From the NCBI GenBank assembly GCA_021824055.1, contig JAKALV010000060.1:1-14117 (forward strand): a DNA stretch of 14,117 nucleotides, read 5' to 3'. This document shows positions 1 to 6,504 of the stretch, one piece after another. Under the pieces are notes generated by a model. The model saw nothing but the letters and a program-made list of their open reading frames with translations, ran no database searches and was not told the DNA's origin. A program made the translations under genes and the position numbers. Every line of letters starts with the position of its first letter. Within the stretch, counting starts at the first letter, position 1. The stretch is from Acidobacteriota bacterium (GTDB lineage: Bacteria > Acidobacteriota > Vicinamibacteria > Vicinamibacterales > SCN-69-37).

Positions 1-543
1 GCCGTGGATGCGTTTCGCGGCGCTGACGGTCTGATCTTCGATCTGCGCGGCAATCCCGGCGGGCTGGCCGCGATGATCGACGGCGTGGCCGGCCATATTC
101 TGGACCGGCCCGATCTGCTCGGAACGATGCGGATGCGCCAGGTGCCGCAGCTGAAGTTTGTCGTGAACCCGCGCACGACCACGATCGACGGCCGCGTGGT
201 GAAGCCGTACGGCGGCCCCGTGGCGATTCTCGTTGACGAGATGACGGCCAGCGCGTCCGAGTGTTTTGCCGGCGGGTTGCAGGACCTCGGCCGCGTGCGC
301 GTCTTCGGCCGCAGATCGATGGGGCAGGCGCTGCCCGCCTCCACCAAGCGGCTCGCCAACGGCGACGTGCTCGAGTACGTCGTCGGTGACTTCGTGACGT
401 CGAAGGGACGCAGCCTTGAGGGCGGCGGCGTGGTGCCGGACGAGATCCAGCCGCTGTCGATCGGGTCGCTGAAGGCCGGTCATGACGACCCGATGCGCGC
501 GGCGCTGGCGTGGTTCGATCGCCAGGGCCGCCAGGTCCGCTGA
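1..543 (+). CDS. S41 family peptidase, C-terminal part (5' end outside window)
   Basis: The reading frame is open from base 1, so the start and any PDZ or N-terminal domain lie upstream. The visible 180 residues are the S41 (tail-specific/IRBP-like) protease core. They hold the strand-turn motif FDLRGNPGG (about 34-60), then VDEMTASASE (about 232-261), whose first Ser of SAS (codon 250-252) aligns with the nucleophile of CtpA-type proteases, and a closing GGGVVPDE typical of the family C-terminus. The Lys that completes the Ser-Lys dyad in CtpA/Prc (in GKG, 25 residues after Ser) is Gln here (MGQAL, codon 325-327). The enzyme may therefore use the Ser-His arrangement of tricorn/IRBP-like S41 members, or be inactive. 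The family cleaves exported or misfolded protein C-termini. The deciding N-terminal part is not visible. Family call is firm, activity is open. Confidence 0.88.
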   Translation, partial: AVDAFRGADGLIFDLRGNPGGLAAMIDGVAGHILDRPDLLGTMRMRQVPQLKFVVNPRTTTIDGRVVKPYGGPVAILVDEMTASASECFAGGLQDLGRVRVFGRRSMGQALPASTKRLANGDVLEYVVGDFVTSKGRSLEGGGVVPDEIQPLSIGSLKAGHDDPMRAALAWFDRQGRQVR

Positions 544-553
544 AATGCGGCCT

Positions 554-583
554 TTGCCTTATGAGGGGGTTGTTTGCTAGACT
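554..583 (+). promoter_or_regulatory. Putative sigma70 promoter upstream of the Cys/RG-rich protein gene
   Basis: TTGCCT (554-559) lies 18 bp before TAGACT (578-583), and the latter is preceded by TGC, giving an extended -10 (TGCTAGACT). Transcription would start near 590 and give a leader of about 78 nt before the ATG at 668. This is the only gap over 100 bp in the window. It is read by eye, without a trained matrix. Confidence 0.5.
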
Positions 584-667
584 CCTCGCACCTGCTGAAG
601 CACGTGCTCCCTTCTGTAAGGAAGAAGGTTGAGTGTCAGTTCTGAAGAAACCAGTTCGGAGAAATCA

Positions 668-1300
668 ATGGAGCAGCGACCGCTGCGTCTTGGCGACATC
701 GTAGACGACTACTGTCCACGCGAACGACGCATTACCAATCATGCCGTTGTGGTCATGTCCGGGGATGACGTTCAACAAACCCGGTGCACGGCCTGTGACG
801 CCGAACATCCCTACAAGCACGCCAAGGCGCCGCTCAAGAAGAGGAAAGACGAGAACAGTGCGCTCTATGATGAGGTGCTTGCCGGCGTGTTGAAACCAAA
901 GCATGTGGCGCAGGTCGCAGAGGATGGGCCGGGCGCGCAGGAGACGCCGGACGCGCCGGCTCAGGATTCGCTCGCCGCGCAGCCGCAGCCTGAACCTGAG
1001 CCCGAGCCTGAACCCGTTGCGGCGGCCTGGGGCAACCGGCCGCTGATCCGCGCGCAGTTGCCGCGTATCGACGGTCAGCCGCCGGCGGTGCCACGTTCGG
1101 TGCCCGAGTTCACGATTCGCCAGCAGGGTTCACGCGGCTACGGTCAGCCCAATCACTCGAACGGCCACGGATTCCGCCGCGGCCCCGGACAAGGCAGCAA
1201 CAATCAGTATCAAGGCCAGGGTAACGGCCACGGCGGTGGCCAGGGGCGCGGTGGTCGCGATCAGGGCCGATCACAGGGCCGGTCCCGCCACTCCCGCTAG
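668..1300 (+). CDS. Conserved Cys-containing protein with PE-rich linker and RG/GQ-rich tail
   Basis: I do not assign a function. The 210-residue protein has three parts. An ordered N-terminus (1-60) contains Cys16 (DDYCPRERR), His25, a CTAC motif (Cys40, Cys43) and His47, which could bind zinc. A Pro/Glu-rich linker follows (QPQPEPEPEPEP, about 105-116). The last 45 residues are Gly/Gln/Asn/Arg-rich with RGG-like units (QGRGGRDQGRSQGRS). Such tails often bind RNA or drive condensation, but that is inference. The ATG at 668 is preferred because GGAG (658-661) stands 6 nt before it and the conserved-looking part begins there. A TTG at 629 behind AAGGAAGAAGG would add 13 Ser/Glu-rich residues and cannot be excluded. 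fabI follows 17 bp downstream on the same strand and is probably co-transcribed. Confidence 0.72.
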   Translation: MEQRPLRLGDIVDDYCPRERRITNHAVVVMSGDDVQQTRCTACDAEHPYKHAKAPLKKRKDENSALYDEVLAGVLKPKHVAQVAEDGPGAQETPDAPAQDSLAAQPQPEPEPEPEPVAAAWGNRPLIRAQLPRIDGQPPAVPRSVPEFTIRQQGSRGYGQPNHSNGHGFRRGPGQGSNNQYQGQGNGHGGGQGRGGRDQGRSQGRSRHSR

Positions 1301-1317
1301 CTTCCCAAAGACATCGC

Positions 1318-2091
1318 ATGGCTGTGTTGACCGGCAAAGTAGGTTTGATCGTTGGTGTCGCCAATAAGCGCTCGATCGCGTGGGCGATCGCGCAGGCGGC
1401 GGCCGCGGAAGGCGCGTCGCTCGTGCTCACGTACCAGGGTGAGCGCTTGGAAGAGAACGTGCGCGAACTGGCGGCCGAGCTCGACAACCCGCTGATTCTG
1501 CCGTGCGACGTCACTGACGACGAACAGATGGACGCGGTGTACCGCGAGATCTCGGCGCGTTTCGGCGGTCTGGACTTTCTGGTCCACGGCGCCGCGTTCG
1601 CCGACCGCGAGGATCTGGCGCGCCCGTTTTACGAGACATCGCGCGAGGGATTCCGGAAAGCGCTCGACATCAGCGCGTACTCGCTGGTGGCCTTGACGCG
1701 CCGCGCCGTGCCGCTGATGGAATCGCGCGGCGGCGGCAGCATCCTGACGCTCAGCTATCTCGGCTCCACGCGCGTGTTCCAGGGCTACAACGTCATGGGT
1801 GTGGCCAAAGCGGCGCTCGAGTCGTCGGTGCGGTATCTGGCCGCCGAGCTCGGTCCGAAGAGCATTCGCGTCAACGCCATTTCGGCGGGACCGATCCGGA
1901 CGTTGGCGGCCTCGGGGATCACGGGGTTTTCGACCATCCTGCAGACGTATCGCGACCGCGCGCCGTTGCGCCGCACCGTGGAAACCGACGAAGTGGCCGA
2001 CGCCGCGATCTTCCTGCTCGGCCCGGCCGGCCGCGCGGTGACGGCCGAAGTGCTGATGGTGGACGGCGGCTTTCACGCCATGGGCGTGTAG
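1318..2091 (+). CDS. fabI: Enoyl-[acyl-carrier-protein] reductase (NADH), FabI type
   Basis: FabI reduces trans-2-enoyl-ACP to acyl-ACP, the last step of each fatty-acid elongation cycle, in the cytoplasm. The 257-residue length is normal. The N-terminal cofactor loop reads VGVANKRSIAW (12-22), matching the FabI-specific form of the Rossmann motif. The catalytic signature is Y147 and Y157-x6-K164 (SYLGS...YNVMGVAK), the double-Tyr arrangement that separates FabI from ordinary short-chain dehydrogenases. SAGPIRTLAASGI near 189-201 and the terminal VDGGFHAMGV are also FabI-like. The ATG at 1318 has no obvious Shine-Dalgarno sequence and starts 17 bp after the preceding gene, so translation may depend on that upstream gene. 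It converges on the PH-like gene with only 4 bp between the stop codons. Tyr157 and Lys164 are the residues that contact FabI inhibitors in the family. Confidence 0.95.
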   Translation: MAVLTGKVGLIVGVANKRSIAWAIAQAAAAEGASLVLTYQGERLEENVRELAAELDNPLILPCDVTDDEQMDAVYREISARFGGLDFLVHGAAFADREDLARPFYETSREGFRKALDISAYSLVALTRRAVPLMESRGGGSILTLSYLGSTRVFQGYNVMGVAKAALESSVRYLAAELGPKSIRVNAISAGPIRTLAASGITGFSTILQTYRDRAPLRRTVETDEVADAAIFLLGPAGRAVTAEVLMVDGGFHAMGV

Positions 2092-2095
2092 GCCG

Positions 2096-2410
2096 CTACG
2101 ACCGCTTGTAGTACTCGGTCTGATACTTCTCGATCAATTCCTTCATTGCAATGGCGTCGCCCTTGGTGTGCCCGTGGCACACCTCCGGATTCTCGCCGCC
2201 GCTCGATTCGATATACACGTCGGAGAAGAAGAAATGCGTGTCGATCTTGATCGACGCGATGTGCGCGATGTGGATCGACTCTTCCTTCTTGCCGATGAGC
2301 CGCCGCTTGCGCAGCGTGACGCTGGTGGGCGAGACTTCGACTTCTGCCGGAAAGATGCGATTGCCGCGTGTGAAGCGGCTCGCGCGGAAGATGCGGGACT
2401 CGGTCTCCAT
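2096..2410 (-). CDS. Short PH-domain-like protein
   Basis: The predicted 104-residue soluble protein (MESTRIF-type start, ending YKRS) is rich in alternating hydrophobic strands: RIFPAEVEVSPTSVTLRKRR, then SIHIAHIASIKID, THFFFSDVYIES, and a C-terminal helix (KGDAIAMKELIEKYQTEY). Strand-rich core plus one closing helix is the bacterial PH-like layout, and I believe it belongs to that group, but no catalytic or binding residues can be named. There is no signal peptide or membrane segment. I chose ATG 2410 because TACCAT lies exactly 6 nt upstream on the minus strand, consistent with a leaderless start. A GTG at 2455 would add 15 residues and overlap the divergent nagA start. Stop codons of this gene and fabI are 4 bp apart, facing each other. 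Confidence 0.6.
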   Translation of the reverse strand: METESRIFRASRFTRGNRIFPAEVEVSPTSVTLRKRRLIGKKEESIHIAHIASIKIDTHFFFSDVYIESSGGENPEVCHGHTKGDAIAMKELIEKYQTEYYKRS

Positions 2411-2422
2411 GGCCAGATGGTA
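2411..2422 (-). promoter_or_regulatory. Candidate leaderless -10 element for the PH-like gene
   Basis: On the minus strand TACCAT (2422 to 2417) is followed by six bases (CTGGCC) and then the ATG at 2410. No Shine-Dalgarno sequence is present. The spacing puts the predicted transcription start on the A of the ATG. No clear -35 is visible. Confidence 0.35.
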
Positions 2423-2448
2423 AGCTAACTCGCCTCTGGACGCTTGAC

Positions 2449-3717
2449 GTGACACGCACCCTGCTCACCGGCGCCGACCTGGTCCTGCCGGATCGCGTTG
2501 CCGCCAATCACACCCTGGTGATCGAAGACGGGCGCATCGCCGACATCACCACCGGGCTGCGCACCGTGGCCGCCGGGGAGCGCCGCATCGATCTGACCGG
2601 CCACCTCATCGTCCCCGGCTTCGTCGACGTGCATGTGCATGGCGTGCTTGGGCGCGACGTGCAGGATGGGGCCGGCGCCGTTGCCGCCATCGCCGCGGCC
2701 CTGCCGCGTTTCGGCGTCACCGCGTTCTGCCCGACCACCGTGGCCTGTTCGCCGCGGGAATTGACCGCGGTTCTGGCTGAGGTGCGCGCGCTGCGTTCCG
2801 CGCCGCTGACCGGTTCGGCGCGCGTGTTGCCGGCGCATCTCGAAAGCAACTTCATCAGTCCGGAGTTCTGCGGCGCCCAGCCGGTCGGCTGCCTCAGAAC
2901 ACCTCCGGCGGGACGAGTCCAGGGTCCAGGGTCCAGAGTCCAGGGTCCGAAAAGCAAAGGATCTTCGACTCTGGACTCTGGACCCTGGACCCTGGACTGG
3001 GGTGCTGAGGACGTTCTTGATGTGATCTTCGCCTTTCGTCCCGATGTGTCGATCATGACGATCGCGCCCGAGCTGGAACACGGGCTCGATCTCGTGCGCG
3101 CGCTCGCCGGGGCCGGCATCATCGTCTCGCTCGGACATTCCGCGGCGGGTTACGAGGCGTCGCTGGCCGCCATCGCCGCCGGCGCGCGTCACGCCACGCA
3201 CCTCTTCAATCGCATGACGCCGATGACCCACCGCGATCCCGGCATGGTCGGCGCGGTGCTCGGCTGCGAGGACGTAACGGCCGAGCTCATTTGCGACGGG
3301 CGTCACGTGCATCCCGCGGTGATGCGGGTGGCGATGGCCGCCAAGACCCCCGCGGGCGTCATGGCGATCACCGACGGCACCGCGGGTTCGGGCCTGCCTC
3401 GGGGCGCCAGGGCGCGGCTCGGCGGGCGGACGATCACCGTCGAGGACGTGGCGCGGCTCGACGATCGCACGATGGCCGGCAGCGTGCTGACGATGGATCG
3501 CGCGTTTGCGTGCCTGGTGGGGCAGGCCGGCGCCGGGCTGGTGGATGGGGCCCGGATGTGCGCCACGACGCCCGCGCGCGAGCTGGGTCTGCTGGGTCAC
3601 GGGGTGCTCGCCGCCGGGGCCGTGGCCGACGCCGTGGTGATGGACGCGAACCTTACGGTGCGCCAGACGTGGATTGGCGGGCATCTCGCGTTCGATGATC
3701 TGAGGTCTGCTGAATGA
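2449..3717 (+). CDS. nagA: N-acetylglucosamine-6-phosphate deacetylase with in-frame palindromic insert
   Basis: NagA hydrolyses GlcNAc-6-phosphate to glucosamine-6-phosphate and acetate in the cytoplasm, feeding cell-wall or chitin amino sugars into metabolism. This 422-residue amidohydrolase shows the TIM-barrel marks: VDVHVHG (His62, His64), HLESNF (Glu132, metal ligand; the more common form is HLEGP), LGHSAAGY (His230), HATHLFNRMTPM (His251), DPGMVGAVL, and AITDGTAGSG with the catalytic Asp309. The common length is about 380-390. The excess is a roughly 29-residue segment (156-184, including RVQGPGSRVQGP and STLDSGPWTLD) encoded by a palindromic repeat, in the loop between the GAQP motif and the next barrel helix. 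GTG at 2449 is the start, with only a weak GGA upstream. The stop overlaps the next start as ATGA. No nagB or transporter is nearby, so the physiological source of substrate is not shown. Confidence 0.93.
   Translation: MTRTLLTGADLVLPDRVAANHTLVIEDGRIADITTGLRTVAAGERRIDLTGHLIVPGFVDVHVHGVLGRDVQDGAGAVAAIAAALPRFGVTAFCPTTVACSPRELTAVLAEVRALRSAPLTGSARVLPAHLESNFISPEFCGAQPVGCLRTPPAGRVQGPGSRVQGPKSKGSSTLDSGPWTLDWGAEDVLDVIFAFRPDVSIMTIAPELEHGLDLVRALAGAGIIVSLGHSAAGYEASLAAIAAGARHATHLFNRMTPMTHRDPGMVGAVLGCEDVTAELICDGRHVHPAVMRVAMAAKTPAGVMAITDGTAGSGLPRGARARLGGRTITVEDVARLDDRTMAGSVLTMDRAFACLVGQAGAGLVDGARMCATTPARELGLLGHGVLAAGAVADAVVMDANLTVRQTWIGGHLAFDDLRSAE
2916..2998. repeat. 83-bp palindromic element of GTCCAGR heptamers inside nagA
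   Basis: The 28-nt arms at 2916-2943 and 2971-2998 are perfect reverse complements. Pairing can continue imperfectly through 2944-2950 and 2965-2970, leaving a 14-nt tip (2951-2964). Each arm is a run of 7-bp direct repeats, GTCCAGG or GTCCAGA. The whole element has no TA, TGA or TCA, so none of the six frames contains a stop. It is translated as part of NagA. It has no transposase and no T-tract, so it is neither a complete insertion sequence nor a rho-independent terminator. It looks like a dispersed palindromic repeat, comparable in behaviour to coding-sequence palindromic elements of Rickettsia, but without visible sequence kinship. Confidence 0.9.
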
Positions 3718-4664
3718 ACCTTCGCTCGAAGTACCTCGTCCGAATGGGCATGCCAACGTCGAAACTCACCTATGCCGTCCTGGTCGGCGCCACCGTGATT
3801 GCCTCCGCGGGGTGCCGGATGAATGTCGACAGCCAGGCGTTCATCGAGCGCGAGGAAAAGCGGTTTCCCGCGACGTCGCTGGTGGACCTGAACGTGAGCA
3901 CGTTCGACGGCTCGGTGGAGATCCGCTCCTGGGATCGCGCCGAGGTGCTCGTGGAAGTGGAAAAGCGCGGCCAGGACAAGGACGCCGTGTCGAAGATCTC
4001 GGTGACGTCCGATCAGAAAGGCAATCAGATCACCGTGGACGCGAATCACGCCGGCCGCACGGTGATGATCGGCATCGGCCGTTTCACGTCACCGAGCGCC
4101 CGGTTGATCGTCAGTGTGCCGCGCAAGTGCAACATCACCGCGCGCACGGGCGACGGGTCGATCACGCTGGATCGCGTGGAAGGGAAGCTGGACCTGCGTT
4201 CCGGCGACGGATCGATCAAGGTCATCGAAGGCAAGGGTGATGTGCTGGTGGAATCGGGCGACGGCAGTGTGACGCTCGATGACGTCTCCGGTCATGTCGA
4301 GGCGCGCACCAGCGACGGCAGCGTGCGGGTGAGCGGGACGCCGGGCGCGCTGCGCGTGCGGACGGGCGACGGCTCGGTGACGCTGCGCATTCGCGACGGC
4401 GCCGCGATGACCGACGACTGGATGATCGATACGGGCGACGGTTCGGTGACCGCCGAGCTGCCGTCAGGCTTCAACGCGATGATCGAGGCCGACCCCGGTT
4501 CCGACGGCCGCGTGCGCAGCGACTTCATGCTCTCGAACGCCACGGGCGCGAACATCACCGGCAGGTCGCGCGAGAAGGGCCCCGTGTCCGGGCAACTGGG
4601 CACCGGCGGCAAGCGGCTGACGCTGCGCACCGGTGACGGCACGATCCGGATTACGAACTACTGA
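3714..4664 (+). CDS. DUF4097-type beta-repeat protein, probable exported lipoprotein
   Basis: The 316-residue product starts at the ATGA overlap with nagA, indicating translational coupling. An internal ATG at 3744 (Met11) is a possible alternative. A hydrophobic segment (LTYAVLVGATVIASAG, 18-33) leads to Cys34, a plausible lipoprotein cysteine, although Ser at -3 is not the classic lipobox residue. The body is a ladder of strand-turn units with core TGDGS. Four successive units are exactly 18 residues long (145-162, 163-180, 181-198, 199-216), a fifth has 23, and the protein ends with TGDGTIRITNY. An earlier, looser copy is STFDGSVEI. The regular period suggests a beta-solenoid at the cell surface or periplasm. 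The family has no established reaction. Its 3' end overlaps queC by 14 bp. Confidence 0.85.
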   Translation: MNLRSKYLVRMGMPTSKLTYAVLVGATVIASAGCRMNVDSQAFIEREEKRFPATSLVDLNVSTFDGSVEIRSWDRAEVLVEVEKRGQDKDAVSKISVTSDQKGNQITVDANHAGRTVMIGIGRFTSPSARLIVSVPRKCNITARTGDGSITLDRVEGKLDLRSGDGSIKVIEGKGDVLVESGDGSVTLDDVSGHVEARTSDGSVRVSGTPGALRVRTGDGSVTLRIRDGAAMTDDWMIDTGDGSVTAELPSGFNAMIEADPGSDGRVRSDFMLSNATGANITGRSREKGPVSGQLGTGGKRLTLRTGDGTIRITNY

Positions 4665-5313
4665 ACGCCTGATCGCGCTCCCGGCACTTGCTGCACCGTC
4701 CGCAGGGCGCGTCTCCCGCCTGCGGATTCATGCACGACACCGTCAGCGCCAGCGGCACCCCGAGCTGGCGGCCCAGCCGGATCACATCCGCTTTGTGCAT
4801 CATGGACAACGGCGCGACGATCCGCAGGGGATGCGACAGGCCGAGCGACATCGCCCGGCTCATCGCCTCGAAGAAGTCGGGTGTCGCATCCGGGAATGGA
4901 TTGCCGGCGAGCGGCCCGAGCGCCAGCCGGCTGATCTTCAAGCGCGCGCACAGCACGGCCGCCTTCGAGATGAGCACGATGTTGCGGCCCTCCAGATACA
5001 CCTCTTCATCGGGCGTGTCGTACGCCGGCGGCGTGCCGGTCACGGCCCAGTGGGCCGGCGGGTACACCTCGCGCATGTCCACGGTGAGCGTGATGACGGG
5101 CGCCACGCGCCCGGCAAACGGCGGGGTGGCGAGCAGCCGCGCGATGGCGCGCGCCTCGGCGTCTTCCCATGCGAGGCCCGCGCGCACGTGGATCGGCTGC
5201 GCGCCGCGCTGCACTTCTCCCGCGACACCGCCGTCGGGATTGCCTTCCAGTTCGCGGGCCAGCAGCACCGCGCTGTCGAGTCCGCCCGAGAAGAGCACCG
5301 CTGATGTCGGCAT
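4651..5313 (-). CDS. queC: 7-cyano-7-deazaguanine synthase (QueC family)
   Basis: QueC converts 7-carboxy-7-deazaguanine to preQ0 with ATP and ammonia, an intermediate of queuosine tRNA modification. The 220-residue protein begins with the PP-loop LFSGGLDSA (7-15). It carries the family segment YLEGRNIVLISKAA near the middle and a C-terminal zinc site of four Cys: C194, C204, C207 and C210 (CGRCSKCRERDQAF). Length fits the family. The stretch after the PP-loop (VRAGLAWEDAEARAI) departs from the usual YGQRH form, so it is a divergent member. Start ATG 5313 lacks a Shine-Dalgarno sequence and has TACACT seven bases upstream. It is divergent from queD across 16 bp and overlaps the DUF4097 gene at its 3' end. 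queE and folE, needed for the same pathway, are not in this window. Confidence 0.88.
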   Translation of the reverse strand: MPTSAVLFSGGLDSAVLLARELEGNPDGGVAGEVQRGAQPIHVRAGLAWEDAEARAIARLLATPPFAGRVAPVITLTVDMREVYPPAHWAVTGTPPAYDTPDEEVYLEGRNIVLISKAAVLCARLKISRLALGPLAGNPFPDATPDFFEAMSRAMSLGLSHPLRIVAPLSMMHKADVIRLGRQLGVPLALTVSCMNPQAGDAPCGRCSKCRERDQAFSSS

Positions 5314-5329
5314 GGGCTAGAGTGTAGAC
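5314..5329. promoter_or_regulatory. 16-bp bidirectional queC/queD start region with overlapping -10-like elements
   Basis: The whole gap between the two ATG codons is 16 bp. On the plus strand TAGAGT (5318-5323) is followed by six bases and the queD ATG. On the minus strand TACACT (5326 to 5321) is followed by seven bases and the queC ATG. The two hexamers share three base pairs. There is no room for leaders or Shine-Dalgarno sequences unless transcripts start inside the opposite gene. No convincing -35 is seen on either side. Confidence 0.45.
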
Positions 5330-5755
5330 ATGTATCTGGTCACCAAACGCATTGATTTTTGCTATGGCCACCGGCTGCTCGATTACGACGGCATCTGCAA
5401 GCACCCGCACGGGCACAACGCCATGGTGGAGGTCGACGTCCGGACCGACCGGCTCGATAACCGCAACATGGTGGCGGATTTCTCGGACATCAAGAAGATC
5501 GTCAAAGGCTGGATCGACCGCGAACTCGACCACAAGATGATCCTGCGGCACGACGACCCGCTGGTGAAGCCGCTGCAGGCCCTCGGCGAGCCGATCTACA
5601 TGCTCGACAGCAACCCGACGGTGGAACGCATCGCGAAGCTCATCTTCGACAAGTCGCGCGAGCAGGGCCTCGACATCGTGGCCGTGCGCGTGTGGGAAAC
5701 GCCGACGTCGCGTACCGAGTACGCGGACGAGCTTCAGCGCTCGAACGAGACGTAG
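5330..5755 (+). CDS. queD: 6-carboxy-tetrahydropterin synthase (QueD/PTPS family)
   Basis: QueD converts dihydroneopterin triphosphate to 6-carboxy-5,6,7,8-tetrahydropterin, two steps before preQ0, in the cytoplasm. The 141-residue protein carries the full zinc and catalytic set: His14 (FCYGHRL), Cys23, His27 and His29 (CKHPHGHN), the Asp67-His68 pair (ELDHKMIL), NPTVERIAK, and Glu123 in VRVWETPTSRTEY. CxxxHGH is the QueD-type motif. Its pairing with queC supports QueD over a PTPS of tetrahydrobiopterin synthesis. The start ATG 5330 has no Shine-Dalgarno sequence but has TAGAGT six bases upstream. The 3' end overlaps the convergent outer-membrane protein gene by 22 bp. Confidence 0.93.
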   Translation: MYLVTKRIDFCYGHRLLDYDGICKHPHGHNAMVEVDVRTDRLDNRNMVADFSDIKKIVKGWIDRELDHKMILRHDDPLVKPLQALGEPIYMLDSNPTVERIAKLIFDKSREQGLDIVAVRVWETPTSRTEYADELQRSNET

Positions 5756-6504
5756 CCGAACATCGATGTCGTCCGCCGTTCGGCGAACGTCACGGGCACC
5801 GCGACGCCGAGCACCAGCTGTCCGGCCGGCAGATTCCAACCGGCCCGCATACCGGGGGAAAGTGTCTTTTCGGCCCGCGAGGGCGCGCCGGCTTCGCCGC
5901 TCCAGTGGACGACCCCTTCGAGCATCACGTTGAGGAGCGGCGTCAGCGCGCCGATCACGCTCGCGCCGAGGAAGGGTTCGGTGCCGGACCGCCGGCGCAG
6001 CGTGACGCCGGCATTACCGTGGACGTACGCGCCGCCCAGTCGCTTGCTCACCGGCAGGCTGAGCTGCATGCCGACGTCCGTCGAGTCGCGGCTCGTCGGT
6101 ATCACGAGGCTGACGCGCGGCGACATGGCGGCGCGCCGCGGTCCCTCAGAGAAGAGCTGCACGCGGTAGTTGATGAGCGCATCGCCCCATGCGGCGTCCC
6201 CGTCGATGAGGCTCCACGGCACCGTGGCGCTCAGCTGCTGCCGTACGGAGCCGACGGGCCATTCCTGAGTGAACGACATCGCCCAGTGACGGTGTTCCAC
6301 GCGCTGGACCGTGAAGATGTGCTGCACGACGCCGGCTTCCTGGTTGAATGCCTCTTCGACCAGGAACGAGTTGTCGACGATGCCGAATCGGACGGGCGTG
6401 GGCGTTTGCGCCAGCGCCGGCGACGCACCGAGCGCGGCCACGACCCAGACGAACAGCCAGGGGACCAACGGCGCGCCGAGGTGGCGGCTACGGTGACTGG
6501 ACAT
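5734..6504 (-). CDS. Predicted outer-membrane beta-barrel protein of the mntH-usp operon
   Basis: The 256-residue product has a signal peptide (basic start, hydrophobic 13-27, ALA-Q cleavage after residue 32). It continues with many amphipathic strands (for example HWAMSFTQEWPVG, QQLSATVPWSLI, GMQLSLPVSKRLGGAYVHGNAGVTL, GQLVLGVAVPV) and closes with FGYVSFER. This layout resembles outer-membrane barrels of the MetA-like (phenol degradation) or transporter-accessory type, but I cannot name its substrate. It is the last gene of the minus-strand run mntR-mntH-usp, overlapping the usp gene by 17 bp, so it is probably coupled to it and may be expressed under the same metal control. No Shine-Dalgarno sequence is seen at its ATG. 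It converges on queD with a 22-bp overlap. Confidence 0.7.
   Translation of the reverse strand: MSSHRSRHLGAPLVPWLFVWVVAALGASPALAQTPTPVRFGIVDNSFLVEEAFNQEAGVVQHIFTVQRVEHRHWAMSFTQEWPVGSVRQQLSATVPWSLIDGDAAWGDALINYRVQLFSEGPRRAAMSPRVSLVIPTSRDSTDVGMQLSLPVSKRLGGAYVHGNAGVTLRRRSGTEPFLGASVIGALTPLLNVMLEGVVHWSGEAGAPSRAEKTLSPGMRAGWNLPAGQLVLGVAVPVTFAERRTTSMFGYVSFER

Noticed and set aside
629..667. TTG start at 629 for the Cys/RG-rich protein
   Set aside because: A purine-rich AAGGAAGAAGG precedes it, but the ATG at 668 has a well-spaced GGAG and begins the likely conserved part. Not fully excluded.
544..667. Riboswitch, small RNA or terminator in the only gap over 100 bp
   Set aside because: Apart from the promoter-like boxes I see no stable hairpin with a T-tract and no recognised aptamer.
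1297..2076. A 259-codon open frame on the minus strand opposite fabI
   Set aside because: Shadow of fabI with biased composition; FabI catalytic residues are on the plus strand.
2916..2998. The heptamer palindrome as a CRISPR array, complete insertion sequence or rho-independent terminator
   Set aside because: Seven-base units without spacers, no transposase or target duplication seen, and no T-tract; it sits inside a coding region that continues with conserved sequence.
2425..3756. Long open frames on the minus strand through nagA (and a second at 2508-3122)
   Set aside because: Their protein is Arg/His/Gly-rich without any family motif and is the high-GC shadow of nagA. They stay open partly because the palindrome has no stops.
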